64,000 nt of DNA from Corynebacterium matruchotii (GTDB lineage: Bacteria > Actinomycetota > Actinomycetes > Mycobacteriales > Mycobacteriaceae): assembly GCF_011612265.2 (NCBI RefSeq), contig NZ_CP050134.2, forward strand, positions 2,294,001-2,358,000. Reading direction: 5' to 3'. How positions within the stretch are numbered: the first letter of the stretch is position 1; each line of letters starts with the position of its first letter. The notes under the pieces were generated by a model that worked only from the letters and a program-made list of their open reading frames with translations, had not been told where the DNA came from and searched no databases. The position numbers were made by a program, and so were the translations under genes. Shown here piece after piece: positions 37,292 through 46,755 of this stretch.

Positions 37292-38056
37292 ATGAGTGAT
37301 GACATCCGTAAACGCGCCAGCGGTTTCCAACGATCAACGATTGCTAACGCCCTCCGGTTCGCGTTTGACGACGGCCAACTCGACTTCGCCGAATACACGG
37401 AGCGCAGTAACACGGCCCTGGGTGCCACCTACCGGGACGAGCTCAAGCCCCTGGTCGCCGACCTTGATTTGGGGCCGCATCTTCCCGCACCCGACGCGGA
37501 TAACTTCCTCGAACAGGTGTCCGCTCGATTCCCGCAGCCGATCATGCCGGACGAGGTAGACAAAATCCACTCCGCGCCACCCGAAGGGCAACAAGCCGCG
37601 TCGAATGCGTTAGCGGTCCCCACCCCCAACGCCGTGGCGAACATACCCACCCAGGCACGATGGTTGGTGCCCACTAATTCGGCAGGGCAGGCCCTCATGA
37701 AAACCAGCGCTTTTCTTAGCGAAACCGACCGGTATGGGACCTGGACATGCGGCCCCACTCACTCCGTCACCGGGGTGTGCTCCGAACTAGTTCTCGACTT
37801 CACCAATGTTATCCTCACCAGCCCCCAGGTGGAATTAAAAATCACGCTGGTGATGGCCGCCCTAAAACTCATCGTCCCAGACCAGTTTCAAATACAAAAT
37901 AACATTACGGATATTCTTGCGGAAACCACCACCGACTATTCATCGGTCGCCACCAACACCGGCAGCGGCCAGGCGAACCCCACACCACCGGTAACCCTCA
38001 TTCTCACCGGCACGAATGCCCTCAGCGAGATAGAGATCAAGGTGGTGCACGTCTAG
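37292..38056 (+). CDS. DUF1707 and LiaF-like domain protein
   Basis: 254 residues. Residues 1-60 match the DUF1707 pattern (ALRFAFDDGQLDFAEYTERSNTALGATYRDEL), common in actinobacterial membrane or regulatory proteins. A low-complexity linker leads to a beta-rich C-terminal domain (TWTCGPTHSVTGVCSELVLDFTNVILTSP) that resembles the C-terminal part of LiaF-type proteins. No transmembrane helix is seen. The function is unknown; LiaF relatives work in cell-envelope stress signalling. Divergent from musK. Confidence 0.72.
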   Translation: MSDDIRKRASGFQRSTIANALRFAFDDGQLDFAEYTERSNTALGATYRDELKPLVADLDLGPHLPAPDADNFLEQVSARFPQPIMPDEVDKIHSAPPEGQQAASNALAVPTPNAVANIPTQARWLVPTNSAGQALMKTSAFLSETDRYGTWTCGPTHSVTGVCSELVLDFTNVILTSPQVELKITLVMAALKLIVPDQFQIQNNITDILAETTTDYSSVATNTGSGQANPTPPVTLILTGTNALSEIEIKVVHV

Positions 38057-38080
38057 CCGGTGTCGAAAAGCTAGCGTCGC

Positions 38081-38713
38081 TTAGTCCACGACACCGTACC
38101 CCAGTAGGCCGTCGTAATCTTTCTTCGTGTTGTTATACACGCGGATCCGGCCGTCCTCGTTGCCGCCCACGGTCACCAACGCCCCGTCGTTATTCTGCAC
38201 CACAATATTGGTGTGGTCACCGAAAATGGGCGAACCATTATACATGGCCACATCCCCCGGCTTGGGCTGGTATCCATTCCCAGCCTTCTGGAACTTCCCA
38301 ATCGACTCGTAATACTCCTGCAACGTGAACGTGCCGGGAATCCGCCACCCGCCAGTGTTGCCGTTTTTCAGCGGCGCCCCCGCCTCCCGCATCACCCAAC
38401 TCACGAAATCCGCGCACCATGCCTCCTCGGTGCCCTCACTGTATTTCGTGCCCTTATTTTGTGCCTCAAATTCGGTTTTGGCCAATGATAAAATCCGCTG
38501 CCGCACCGGGCTTAACTGTGACGTATCAACCTGTGGAAACTCTGCCTCACCCCGGGTCCGATCAATATCCGACGTGTTCGTGGCGGACCGCACCTTGTGC
38601 ATGATCGGCTGCCACTTATAAGCAACCACGGCACCCACCGCCACGAACCCCACCAGCATGATGCAGGCAATAATCAACTTATACGGTTTTGCACGCTTTT
38701 GTTGTTGCTCCAT
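38081..38713 (-). CDS. CHAP-domain hydrolase, membrane-anchored
   Basis: 210 residues from the ATG at 38713 (MEQQQKRAKPYK); an upstream GTG would add seven residues. One transmembrane segment at about residues 13-35, then an extracytoplasmic region. The CHAP catalytic pattern is visible: Cys in EAWCADFVSWVMREAGAP and His in IFGDHTNIVV. CHAP enzymes cut peptidoglycan peptides or amide bonds. The absence of a cleavable signal suggests a surface-tethered enzyme for wall remodelling. It is convergent with the DUF1707 gene (24 bp gap). Confidence 0.85.
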   Translation of the reverse strand: MEQQQKRAKPYKLIIACIMLVGFVAVGAVVAYKWQPIMHKVRSATNTSDIDRTRGEAEFPQVDTSQLSPVRQRILSLAKTEFEAQNKGTKYSEGTEEAWCADFVSWVMREAGAPLKNGNTGGWRIPGTFTLQEYYESIGKFQKAGNGYQPKPGDVAMYNGSPIFGDHTNIVVQNNDGALVTVGGNEDGRIRVYNNTKKDYDGLLGYGVVD

Positions 38714-38776
38714 AAAATACGAACGTACCAGCACCCGAGGCCACTACCCCATTGCGGGTAACAATCGGTAGCACAT

Positions 38777-39541
38777 CTAACGCACATCCCGGCGCGCATT
38801 CACCACAAACGCCCCAAACACCATGCCCACAAGCCACACGAGAATCACCCCAATGTTAAACACCATGGGTTGCATGCTGGCCAAATCCCAACCGGATGGC
38901 AGCCCGGACGTGTGCACCAGCTGGTTCGCCAACTGTTCCATGCGGTTCGCTGGCTCCAACAACCACAGGAACACCAGCTTCGGCGACATGTGGGCGGCAT
39001 AGCTCACCAAAGATGTGAGCATCATGTTCCACAACACCATGAGCGTCATCCCACCCAGCCGGGAGCCGAGCATACCCGAAACCCCAGCCGTCAACAGGCC
39101 CACCATAATCAAGCTCCCCACGCTGGAATACAACGGCACCAGGTTCGACAGGTCCAGGTTCAGGCCCATGACCAGCAGCACTAGGATCGTCAAGACCATC
39201 GCTGCAATGTAGGCGGCCAGGAGTATGGTCATGGCCACCAGGATGCGGGCCCCCAGCCACAGGCCGCGGCGGTCTTGGGTTAAAAACGCGTGGGCGTTCA
39301 TGCGGGTCTCTACCTCACCGGCCACCGCGGACGCCATAAACACGGTGGCGATCAGGGTAAACACCGGTCCACCCATGGTGACCACATCCCACCCCACCGG
39401 TTTCGGCCCGGCGGCAAACATGGTGTAAATGAAAATGGGGCCGACCAGGCTGGCGATAAGCGCCGCCAGATACACCCAGAAGGATGTGAGGGACGTGAAT
39501 TTTAGGGTTTCCGAACGCACAGCGTTGAAAAAAGCAGACAT
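38777..39541 (-). CDS. ABC-2 type exporter permease
   Basis: 254 residues from the ATG at 39541 (MSAFFNAVRSETLKF). Six hydrophobic helices and an N-terminal amphipathic stretch are typical of ABC-2 membrane subunits. It follows the ATPase gene by about 34 bp. Probable export of a lipid, drug or peptide; the neighbouring two-component system suggests a stress-induced resistance module. Confidence 0.85.
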   Translation of the reverse strand: MSAFFNAVRSETLKFTSLTSFWVYLAALIASLVGPIFIYTMFAAGPKPVGWDVVTMGGPVFTLIATVFMASAVAGEVETRMNAHAFLTQDRRGLWLGARILVAMTILLAAYIAAMVLTILVLLVMGLNLDLSNLVPLYSSVGSLIMVGLLTAGVSGMLGSRLGGMTLMVLWNMMLTSLVSYAAHMSPKLVFLWLLEPANRMEQLANQLVHTSGLPSGWDLASMQPMVFNIGVILVWLVGMVFGAFVVNARRDVR

Positions 39542-39575
39542 GATGATAATGCTCTTTCTTGAGTAAGTGAATGGT

Positions 39576-40571
39576 TTAGTTCGTGGGGGCGGGGGCGGCC
39601 ACCGCATCATCTGTGTGGTATTCCTGCACGTTCTTTGTTGCCTCCAGGAATCGTTGCTCCAGATTCTCCCGGTGGGTGGCCATGCCCACCACCAGAATGC
39701 TGTTCGTCAACGCCACCTCCGCGATGATTGTGCGCAATTTCATGTCGTCGTGGTCGGCAGGCACCGGCACTCGCACCACCGACACACCCTGCGCCGCCAG
39801 CGCGTTCGTGCTATGGTGGGCTGCCGTCAACCCCCGCTCCGCTAACCGCTGCTGCAACTCGTCCGCTTGGGGGGTTTCTACCTCCACGATCGTGCCGTCC
39901 GCCAAAAACTCCGCCATCGAATACTCACCGATCATGGTGCCCTTGCCGATCACCACCAACCGGTCCGCGGTCTGCTCCATCTCCGCAAGCAAATGCGACG
40001 ACACCACGATCGCTTTCCCCTGCTCCGCCAGGGTGCGGATCGTGCGCCGCATCCAACTCACCCCCTCCGGGTCCAGGCCGTTGATGGGCTCATCCAAAAT
40101 CAGGTGCTGCGGATCCCCCAACAAGGCGGTCGCCACCCCCATGCGCTGCTTCATGCCCAACGAATAGCCGCCAATCCGCTGATTAGCGGCCTCCGTCATA
40201 CCCACCACCGCCAGGCACTGCTCCACCCGATCGTCGGAAATGCCGGCGCCGCGGGCAATAACCCGCAAATGGTTCCAGCCACTCCGGTTCGGGTGAAACC
40301 ACCCAGCATCCAAAATCGCGCCAGCCACCGCCGGCTTATTGCGCAGCTTAGCGAACTCGTCATCATAAGCCTTCCCCCCACACTCACCACGGAATATCAC
40401 CCGACCCTGGGTGGGGGCGTCCAAACCCAACATGCACCGCATTGTCGTGGACTTGCCGGAACCATTAGGGCCTAAAAACCCCGTCACCTGGCCGTCCGGC
40501 ACGGTGAAACTCACATTATTCACCGCAAGTTTCGAACCATATTTCTTACTGAGGCCCTCCACAATAATCAC
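39576..40571 (-). CDS. ABC exporter ATPase
   Basis: 331 residues. The GTG at 40571 is preferred because AAAGGTGG lies 6 nt upstream; the longer frame begins in the spacer. Walker A GPNGSGKST, signature YSLGMKQRMG, Walker B HLILDEPINGLDPEG, H-loop VSSHLLAEME; the last 100 residues form the usual C-terminal extension of the CcmA/NatA-type exporters. The partner of the permease downstream. Confidence 0.9.
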   Translation of the reverse strand: MIIVEGLSKKYGSKLAVNNVSFTVPDGQVTGFLGPNGSGKSTTMRCMLGLDAPTQGRVIFRGECGGKAYDDEFAKLRNKPAVAGAILDAGWFHPNRSGWNHLRVIARGAGISDDRVEQCLAVVGMTEAANQRIGGYSLGMKQRMGVATALLGDPQHLILDEPINGLDPEGVSWMRRTIRTLAEQGKAIVVSSHLLAEMEQTADRLVVIGKGTMIGEYSMAEFLADGTIVEVETPQADELQQRLAERGLTAAHHSTNALAAQGVSVVRVPVPADHDDMKLRTIIAEVALTNSILVVGMATHRENLEQRFLEATKNVQEYHTDDAVAAPAPTN

Positions 40572-40649
40572 AACAACCACCTTTCTGTTAAAACCCTGTT
40601 GCGTTATCGCCAATGCCTCCTATTGTGGCACCATGGCCCCCGTGCTACA

Positions 40650-41351
40650 TCATGCCCCGGTCTCATTTTTGGGTATGACCCCCCGGTCAAACGCATATAG
40701 CACCGCATGCACCCGATCCCGCGACCCGGTCTTCGCCAACACCCGCCCCACATGGGTCTTCACCGTCGGCAGAGAAATAACCAAATGGTCGGCAATCTCC
40801 GTGTTCGACAACCCTCGGGCAATCAGCAGTAAAATCTCCGCCTCCCGATGCGTCAACGGCTCCACCAACCCCCGATTCAGCGCCACCATCGGATCCACCG
40901 TCGGCGCCATATGGGTGCGCAACCGCTTAAACAGGGTTGCCGTCGCCGCCGGGCTAATCACCGCCGACGACTCCCCCACACTCTGCACCGCCGAAATCAA
41001 CTCCTCCGGGGAAGTATCCTTCAACAAAAACCCGCTGGCCCCCGCCTCAATCGACTGCACCACATAATTATCCGTATCAAACGTGGTCAACACCACGATG
41101 CGGGTGAGCTCCCCCGCCGGGCCCCGCAGCCGCTGCGCCACAATCTCCTTCGTCGCATCAATCCCATTGACCACCGGCATTTGAATATCCATGAGAATCA
41201 CATCCACCGGCTGTCTTTGCGCCAACATCACGGCCTCCCGGCCATTATTCGCCTCCCACACCACCTCAATATCATCCTGGGAGCCCAACACCATGGAAAA
41301 CCCGGCCCGCACCAACTGCTGATCGTCGGCAAGCCCAACGGTAAACATCAT
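40650..41351 (-). CDS. Response regulator, NarL/FixJ family
   Basis: 233 residues. The ATG at 41351 overlaps the kinase stop as TAATG; a second ATG follows immediately. Receiver domain with LADDQ, phospho-acceptor Asp in VILMDIQMPVVNG and a LuxR helix-turn-helix LTHREAEILLLIARGLSNTEIADHL. GGAG sits 6 nt upstream inside the kinase gene. It probably controls the ABC exporter that follows after 78 bp. Confidence 0.93.
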   Translation of the reverse strand: MMFTVGLADDQQLVRAGFSMVLGSQDDIEVVWEANNGREAVMLAQRQPVDVILMDIQMPVVNGIDATKEIVAQRLRGPAGELTRIVVLTTFDTDNYVVQSIEAGASGFLLKDTSPEELISAVQSVGESSAVISPAATATLFKRLRTHMAPTVDPMVALNRGLVEPLTHREAEILLLIARGLSNTEIADHLVISLPTVKTHVGRVLAKTGSRDRVHAVLYAFDRGVIPKNETGA

Positions 41352-42589
41352 TATTCTCCTAACGGTAGAGTGACTTCCACAACCCATTGTCCAGCATGCG
41401 GCCCCCAATGCGCAGCACCACCATGAATTTTGGCCCGCTCCGCAATACCAATAAGGCCGCGACCACCTGGAACGTCGGCAAGCTGCTGGGGGTCCACCAA
41501 CCCCCCACCCAGGTCATTTTTCACCACAATAATCAACCGGTCCGACAACCAGTCAAGCGACATGATAATGTTCGCACTCCCATGCTTGAGGGCATTCGTG
41601 AGGCACTCCTGTACGATGCGGAACACGCTCAACCCCAACGATTCCCGCACCACATGGGGCGTACCGGTCACCGTGTAGTCCACCTCCGCCCCGGCGCGCC
41701 GGGTCTCTTTAATAAGATCACCGATACCGGCCACACCGGGGGTGGTGGCAAGACTGCGTTCCGGGGTTTCGGTTTCCCGCAGCACGCTGAGGAGTTGGCG
41801 CATTTCGGCTAGGGCGGACCGGCCCACATCCCCAATGGTGTCGAGGGCTGTGATCGCCATGTCCGGGTTCTTTTTGCCGGCGAACTTCCCGCCGTCAGCT
41901 TGGGCGATCATGACGGTGAGCGAGTGGGCGATAATGTCGTGCATTTCGCGGGCGATCCGGTTGCGCTCCTGAACCACGGCATAGTCGGCCCTGGCTTCGA
42001 GATCCTGCATGCGCTGATAGCGGCGGCGAATCCCGGAGCCGACCAGCCAGAAAAACCCAATGGTGACCAGGACCCCAACGATAACGGCACCAATGATGAG
42101 AATGACGTTGTAGAGGTGCAGCGTCTGCCACCAGTGCAGCCTGCTCTTGCCCTGGAACAGTTCGGGAACGATCAAAATATATGCGCTGGCGTAGAGGCTG
42201 CCAACAATAATGATGGTGAGCCAAAGACGACGGCGAAAATTCAGCCGGGCAGCCGCAACCGCAGTTTGATAGCACACAATCGGATAGGCAACGAATTGTA
42301 TAGGAAACACCGCAAACGATGAACAAAACAACCCCAGGCCCACAAGACCTAATCCCAACTCAAACCGGGTGAGCTGCACCACCAACCCCAAGGCCAACAG
42401 GGCAAACCCAATGACCTCCATGACAACAACCAACGTGGCCACAGAAGCGGGGTAAATCAGTTCCCGAGCCTCAGAATCACCCACCCCCATAATCAAAATG
42501 AGCACAATCATCAACGCGATAAAAACATATTGGCGCCAGGTCACCAGCTCCTCGGTAAACGGGATGAGCCATCGTTTATGCACAGTCAT
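41351..42589 (-). CDS. Sensor histidine kinase, NarL/DesK type
   Basis: About 412 residues from the ATG at 42589 (MTVHKRW); an ATG at 42622 is also possible and neither has a good Shine-Dalgarno sequence. About six hydrophobic helices are followed by RIAREMHDIIAHSLTVMIAQADGG with the phospho-accepting His, and a HATPase_c domain (ECLTNALKHG, GRGLIGIAERA). It is the first gene of the kinase-regulator-ABC exporter run on the minus strand. Confidence 0.92.
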   Translation of the reverse strand: MTVHKRWLIPFTEELVTWRQYVFIALMIVLILIMGVGDSEARELIYPASVATLVVVMEVIGFALLALGLVVQLTRFELGLGLVGLGLFCSSFAVFPIQFVAYPIVCYQTAVAAARLNFRRRLWLTIIIVGSLYASAYILIVPELFQGKSRLHWWQTLHLYNVILIIGAVIVGVLVTIGFFWLVGSGIRRRYQRMQDLEARADYAVVQERNRIAREMHDIIAHSLTVMIAQADGGKFAGKKNPDMAITALDTIGDVGRSALAEMRQLLSVLRETETPERSLATTPGVAGIGDLIKETRRAGAEVDYTVTGTPHVVRESLGLSVFRIVQECLTNALKHGSANIIMSLDWLSDRLIIVVKNDLGGGLVDPQQLADVPGGRGLIGIAERAKIHGGAAHWGPHAGQWVVEVTLPLGE

Positions 42590-42752
42590 GACTGTTGAGG
42601 TTAATAAGGCGCAAACCATCACACATCATGCTGGGGTATTGGTTTGTGGCATGATTTTTCGCGGCCGCCCGCGAGTTGCTCCCCGGCTTCACCGGCTTTC
42701 CTTGAACAATGGGGAGGAATCACGAGTTTTTACGGTTTTAAGGAAGGTCCCC

Positions 42753-43181
42753 ATGTTGGATGATATACGGTGGGAATTCGGGTCGCGGCGATACCTGTCG
42801 CTGGAACAGTTCGTCACCGAGGTGTCCAGGGTCAACAAGTCGGCGTGGCCACACGACGAGATTGTGATGAACAACCCCAAGGTGGCGTTCGAATATTCGG
42901 CGTTGATATCCAGCCTGGATGAGTTATTGCCGTGCGAAAACCTCGCCCACGCGGACGCGGTGCTCCGGCCGGACCCGACGGCCGACGGTCTCTTTTCGGT
43001 GGACATCCGGGCGGAGATCATGGCGACGAACCGAACATCGTTTTCGGCCGGCGAGCTCCTGTGGATCGCCCACAGCCTCCAGGCGAATAAGCGGCTGGGG
43101 GATCACCCTCGGTTTGCCGGGTTTGAAATCGCCGACGAGCATTCGGGGGTGCCGGCGGTGACGATCACTACCGCCGCCTAG
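42753..43181 (+). CDS. Hypothetical protein, 142 aa
   Basis: The ATG at 42753 has AAGGAAGG about 6 nt upstream; the longer open frame would run into the divergent kinase and is rejected. Soluble, acidic and mostly helical, with no motif I recognise. Its end overlaps the convergent gene at 43168 by 14 bp. Confidence 0.65.
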   Translation: MLDDIRWEFGSRRYLSLEQFVTEVSRVNKSAWPHDEIVMNNPKVAFEYSALISSLDELLPCENLAHADAVLRPDPTADGLFSVDIRAEIMATNRTSFSAGELLWIAHSLQANKRLGDHPRFAGFEIADEHSGVPAVTITTAA

Positions 43182-44115
43182 CCGCCCGCTTTGCGACGCT
43201 GGGCGCCGCGATATAGCGGCGGGTCACCCATAATTCCAGGAAGAGGAGCGCAAGGGCTGCGGCGGTGATGAGGACCATGGCAACCCAACTGTGGGTGATG
43301 CAGTCGTTCGACCAGGAGAGAATCTTCGCCACCCGGGGGTTCAGCATGAACGAATAGCTGCCCTTGCAGACGCGCCGGGCACCGTTCACGCCGGTGACGT
43401 GGGCATGGTTACGGGTGAGCCACCACATGTAGGTCATGACGAGGGTGCTGGTGAGGGAGACGAAGAGTTTGTTTTCGATGGGGTGTTTGCCGCGACCGCG
43501 GAAGGCTGCGAGCCACGGCAGGAGGGCGGCGAGCGCCACCAGGCCGATGAACACATAGGTAACGATCTGGCCCTTGATGGTGATGGAGCTCAGGAATGAG
43601 GTGGAGCCGGAATCATTGCGGATGTCGGCCATGACGTAATATTTGCCGTCGACCTGCTTCAGGGTGATGGTGTGGGCGTCGCTCAGGTTCCCGGGGGTGG
43701 GTTTGCCGTCTTTGCCGCCCTCGGTGAGGGTGGTGGTGATGGTGGCGATGACGAAGGCACTACCATCGGGTTGGGGGGTGGCTTGGGTGATGGTGACGTC
43801 GCTTTTTGCGACCGCGAACCAGGTGCCATCGGCGAGGAGTTCGTCACGGATTTTCAGGTTTTCGCGCTCCACCTGGGTGAAGGTGTCCCGGCCGGCGGGG
43901 GTTCCGACGATTCTGCTGCTGGAGCTGAGGCACCGGGAGAGGGTGCAGCTGGTGTTGGTCCATTGGGCGTCGAGGACGCTTTGGTATGTTTTGACGGCGG
44001 TAGTGATGGCGGCGTTATCGGTGGTGGCGGACTGTGGCGCTGCGGTAGCCGTCGATAAGCTACAGGCGTAGCACATCAGAATGAGCCCACACAAGGCAAG
44101 GATTTTGTGCTTCAT
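43168..44115 (-). CDS. Hypothetical secreted-domain membrane protein, 315 aa
   Basis: N-terminal signal-like segment (MKHKILALCGLILMCYACSLSTATAAP), then a soluble exported domain of about 150 residues (TYQSVLDAQ through KYYVMADIRN) that resembles a Mce-associated or NTF2-like accessory fold only in general outline, then three hydrophobic helices. The C-terminal half (KGQIVTYVFIGLVALAALLPW, VSLTSTLVMTYMWW, SWVAMVLITAAALALLFLE) is paralogous to the 132-aa protein upstream. Function unknown. A GTCGATAAGC word lies in the coding sequence. Confidence 0.72.
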   Translation of the reverse strand: MKHKILALCGLILMCYACSLSTATAAPQSATTDNAAITTAVKTYQSVLDAQWTNTSCTLSRCLSSSSRIVGTPAGRDTFTQVERENLKIRDELLADGTWFAVAKSDVTITQATPQPDGSAFVIATITTTLTEGGKDGKPTPGNLSDAHTITLKQVDGKYYVMADIRNDSGSTSFLSSITIKGQIVTYVFIGLVALAALLPWLAAFRGRGKHPIENKLFVSLTSTLVMTYMWWLTRNHAHVTGVNGARRVCKGSYSFMLNPRVAKILSWSNDCITHSWVAMVLITAAALALLFLELWVTRRYIAAPSVAKRAARRR

Positions 44116-44125
44116 TGGTGCCCCT

Positions 44126-44524
44126 TTAACCGCGTTGCGTAATGAAGTAACGCAGGATTTTGCGTTCCAGCATGAGGATCACGAGGGCTGACAAGAAAAA
44201 CAACGCTATGGCGAATCTGCTATTGAGTATGCATTCGTAGGATCCGATGAGGCGTTGCACACTGGTGTCCAGCATGTTGGGGTAGCCGTAGTTGCAGGAA
44301 ACCTTATCGCCGTAGCCGTGGGTGGTGTAGGCGTCGCCAACATGGATCCACAGCATGAGAAATGTCATGATGCCGGCGCTGACAAACGAGACCCGTAAGC
44401 GGGTGGCAATGGAGTCTCTGAGGCGGGTGGGGTCGTCGGTGACCCAAGGGAGAACCGCCGCCACAACAACGAGCACAAAGAACACGTACATGACGATTTG
44501 TCCTTCGATCAATGCCTGAGCCAT
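44126..44524 (-). CDS. Hypothetical membrane protein, 132 aa, paralogue of the next gene
   Basis: Three hydrophobic helices. It aligns with the C-terminal 130 residues of the 315-aa protein: EGQIVMYVFFVLVVVAAVLPW, RVSFVSAGIMTFLMLWIHVGDA, one conserved Cys-containing loop (SYECILNSR against WSNDCITHS) and ALFFLSALVILMLER. The two are 10 bp apart and likely co-transcribed. They may form a membrane complex; the function is unknown. Confidence 0.72.
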   Translation of the reverse strand: MAQALIEGQIVMYVFFVLVVVAAVLPWVTDDPTRLRDSIATRLRVSFVSAGIMTFLMLWIHVGDAYTTHGYGDKVSCNYGYPNMLDTSVQRLIGSYECILNSRFAIALFFLSALVILMLERKILRYFITQRG

Positions 44525-44899
44525 GCCGATTCTCTTTTCCTTGTCGCTCCCTTATGAGGTGTAAGTCAGCTAGAAGATACCTCAACGCTACCGCACCCAA
44601 AATTCGGGGGTAGGTCAACAAACAAAAGAAAAATGTGTGCGGGCGGCGGCTTTTAAAGAAATATGCGCATGCTAGCACGATCTCTAACGGAAATATTAGT
44701 TGCGGTTTAGCGTCATTCGCCGCGGGCGAGGTTTACCCCCTCCCGCACCGTTCCCGCTTGACGACGCCCGACGGCGCGGAAATCCGTGACCCCGGGATAC
44801 TTCAGTGGGAATAGTTTCATGAATCACCCCGACACGCCGATGTAACGAATTGCACTTATACTAAATCTGGATTGAAACTCGGGAACAAACCCACCCATA
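44525..44899. other. Gene-free stretch upstream of nrdD
   Basis: No supportable ORF. It contains one GCTTGACGAC word (44756-44765), and the near-palindromic AATTCGGGGGTAGG region close to 44600. It probably holds promoters of the divergent 132-aa membrane gene and of nrdD. Confidence 0.4.
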
Positions 44900-44946
44900 C
44901 CACAAGATATGGGATTAATAATATTTCATCTATACATATGTAGTGG
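44900..44946. promoter_or_regulatory. Candidate NrdR box pair upstream of nrdD
   Basis: The 16-mer at 44900-44915 (CCACAAGATATGGGAT) matches the NrdR consensus acaCwAtATcTwGtgt at about 12 of 16 positions on the minus strand. A weaker match (about 9 of 16) at 44931-44946 starts exactly 31 bp further on, the spacing expected for paired NrdR boxes. The second box ends 19 bp before a TAATCT -10 box (44966-44971). Confidence 0.5.
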
Positions 44947-44965
44947 TTTGCGGGTGTTGATCCGG

Positions 44966-44971
44966 TAATCT
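44966..44971 (+). promoter_or_regulatory. -10 box of nrdD, probably leaderless
   Basis: TAATCT lies 8 nt before the nrdD ATG and no Shine-Dalgarno sequence is present, so transcription should begin at or very near the start codon. The -35 region is weak and overlaps the second NrdR-like box. Confidence 0.5.
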
Positions 44972-44979
44972 TATTCACC

Positions 44980-46755
44980 ATGCAGAGTTACGACCATTCC
45001 AGCATCACCGAATACTTATCCCACGCCGATTGGCGCATTAACGCCAACGCTAACCAGGATTTTTCCCTCGGCGGCCTGATCCTCAACACCTCCGGCAAGG
45101 CCATAGCCAACTATTGGCTCGACCAAGTATTCTCTCCCGAAGCGGGGCAGGCGCACCGGGACGGTGACATCCACATCCACGACCTCGACATGCTCTCTGG
45201 ATACTGCGCCGGCTGGTCGCTCCGCCAACTCATCGAAGAAGGATTCGGGGGCGTGCCCAACACAGTCTCCTCCGCCCCGCCGAAGCATTTAAGCTCTGCC
45301 TGCGGCCAGGTGGTGAATTTCCTAGGTACTCTGCAAAACGAATGGGCCGGGGCACAAGCTTTTAGCTCCTTCGACACCTACATGGCGCCCTTTGTCCGCA
45401 TCGACCAACTCACCTTCGAACAGGTGTACCAGGTGTTGCAGGAGTTTGTGTTTAACCTCAACGTTCCCTCCCGGTGGGGCACTCAAACCCCCTTCACTAA
45501 CCTCACCTTCGACTGGACCTGCCCGGCAGACCTCCGCGACCACACCCCCATCATCGGCGGGGAAATCATGGACTTCTACTACGGCGACCTCCAGCCCGAA
45601 ATGGACCTCATTAACCGGGCGTTCCTGGCCGTCCTCGCCGAGGGCGACTCCGACGGAAGACCCTTCACCTTCCCCATCCCCACCTACAACATCACCAAAG
45701 ACTTCGACTGGGACTCCCCCAACACCGAAGCGCTCTTCGACATGACCGCACAATACGGTCTCCCCTACTTCCAAAACTTCATCAACTCCGACCTGGACCC
45801 GGGCATGATCCGCTCCATGTGCTGTCGACTCCAGCTTGACCTGCGGGAGCTCCTCAAACGCGGCAATGGGCTCTTCGGCTCCGCGGAACTCACCGGCTCC
45901 ATCGGGGTGGTCACCCTCAACTGTGCCCGACTCGGCTACCAATACGCCGGCGACGAAGCCGGGCTCCTGGCCGCCGTCGACAACCTGGTGGCACTGGGGG
46001 TGGACACGCTCGAACGCCGGCGGGCATTCGTCACCGAACAATTACACAACGGGCTCTACCCCTACACGCGACGGTGGCTGCCCAGCCTGGACAATCACTT
46101 TTCCACGATCGGCGTGAACGGCTGCAACGAAATGGTGCGGAACTTCACCCACGACGCCTACGACATCACCGATCCCCAGGGCAAAGCCCTCACTGTCCGA
46201 CTGCTCGACCACATCAATAACCTCATCGTCGCCGCGCAGGAACAAACCGGACACCTGTTCAACCTGGAGGCCACCCCAGCGGAAGGCACCACCTACCGGT
46301 TCGCCAAGGAAGACCGCAAACGATTCCCCGACATCATCCACGCCGGATCCGAGCGGGAACCCTACTACACCAACTCCTCCCAACTGCCGGTCGCCCACAC
46401 CCCAGACCCCTTCGCCGCCCTCGAACACCAGGAAGAGCTGCAAAGCAAATACACCGGCGGCACGGTCCTCCACCTGTACATGGGGTCGGCCATGTCCGAC
46501 GGCAAGGCCTGCGCCAAGCTCGTGCGCCGCGCCCTGGAAAACTTCCACCTACCCTACATCACCATCACCCCAACGTTCTCTATCTGCCCAGAACACGGCT
46601 ATATTTCCGGGGAACACCCCCACTGCCCGCACTGCGACCAAACCACCGAAATGTGGACCCGGGTCATGGGCTACTTCCGGCCGGTCGAAAGCTTCAACAT
46701 CGGGAAAAAAGGCGAATTCCATGAGCGTCAGTACTTTAGCGAAACCTACGTGTAA
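44980..46755 (+). CDS. nrdD: Anaerobic ribonucleoside-triphosphate reductase
   Basis: 591-residue class III glycyl-radical enzyme that makes dNTPs without oxygen. It lacks the N-terminal ATP-cone, starting directly in the ten-stranded barrel region (SITEYLSHADWRINANAN). Visible features: HRDGDIHIHDLDM, the active-site cysteine region SMCCRLQLDLREL, a C-terminal zinc site CPEHGYISGEHPHCPHC at about residue 536, and the glycyl-radical motif RVMGYFRPVESFNIGKKGEF at about residue 562. It overlaps nrdG by 35 bp. The absence of the ATP-cone suggests no ATP/dATP overall activity control by that domain. Confidence 0.95.
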   Translation: MQSYDHSSITEYLSHADWRINANANQDFSLGGLILNTSGKAIANYWLDQVFSPEAGQAHRDGDIHIHDLDMLSGYCAGWSLRQLIEEGFGGVPNTVSSAPPKHLSSACGQVVNFLGTLQNEWAGAQAFSSFDTYMAPFVRIDQLTFEQVYQVLQEFVFNLNVPSRWGTQTPFTNLTFDWTCPADLRDHTPIIGGEIMDFYYGDLQPEMDLINRAFLAVLAEGDSDGRPFTFPIPTYNITKDFDWDSPNTEALFDMTAQYGLPYFQNFINSDLDPGMIRSMCCRLQLDLRELLKRGNGLFGSAELTGSIGVVTLNCARLGYQYAGDEAGLLAAVDNLVALGVDTLERRRAFVTEQLHNGLYPYTRRWLPSLDNHFSTIGVNGCNEMVRNFTHDAYDITDPQGKALTVRLLDHINNLIVAAQEQTGHLFNLEATPAEGTTYRFAKEDRKRFPDIIHAGSEREPYYTNSSQLPVAHTPDPFAALEHQEELQSKYTGGTVLHLYMGSAMSDGKACAKLVRRALENFHLPYITITPTFSICPEHGYISGEHPHCPHCDQTTEMWTRVMGYFRPVESFNIGKKGEFHERQYFSETYV

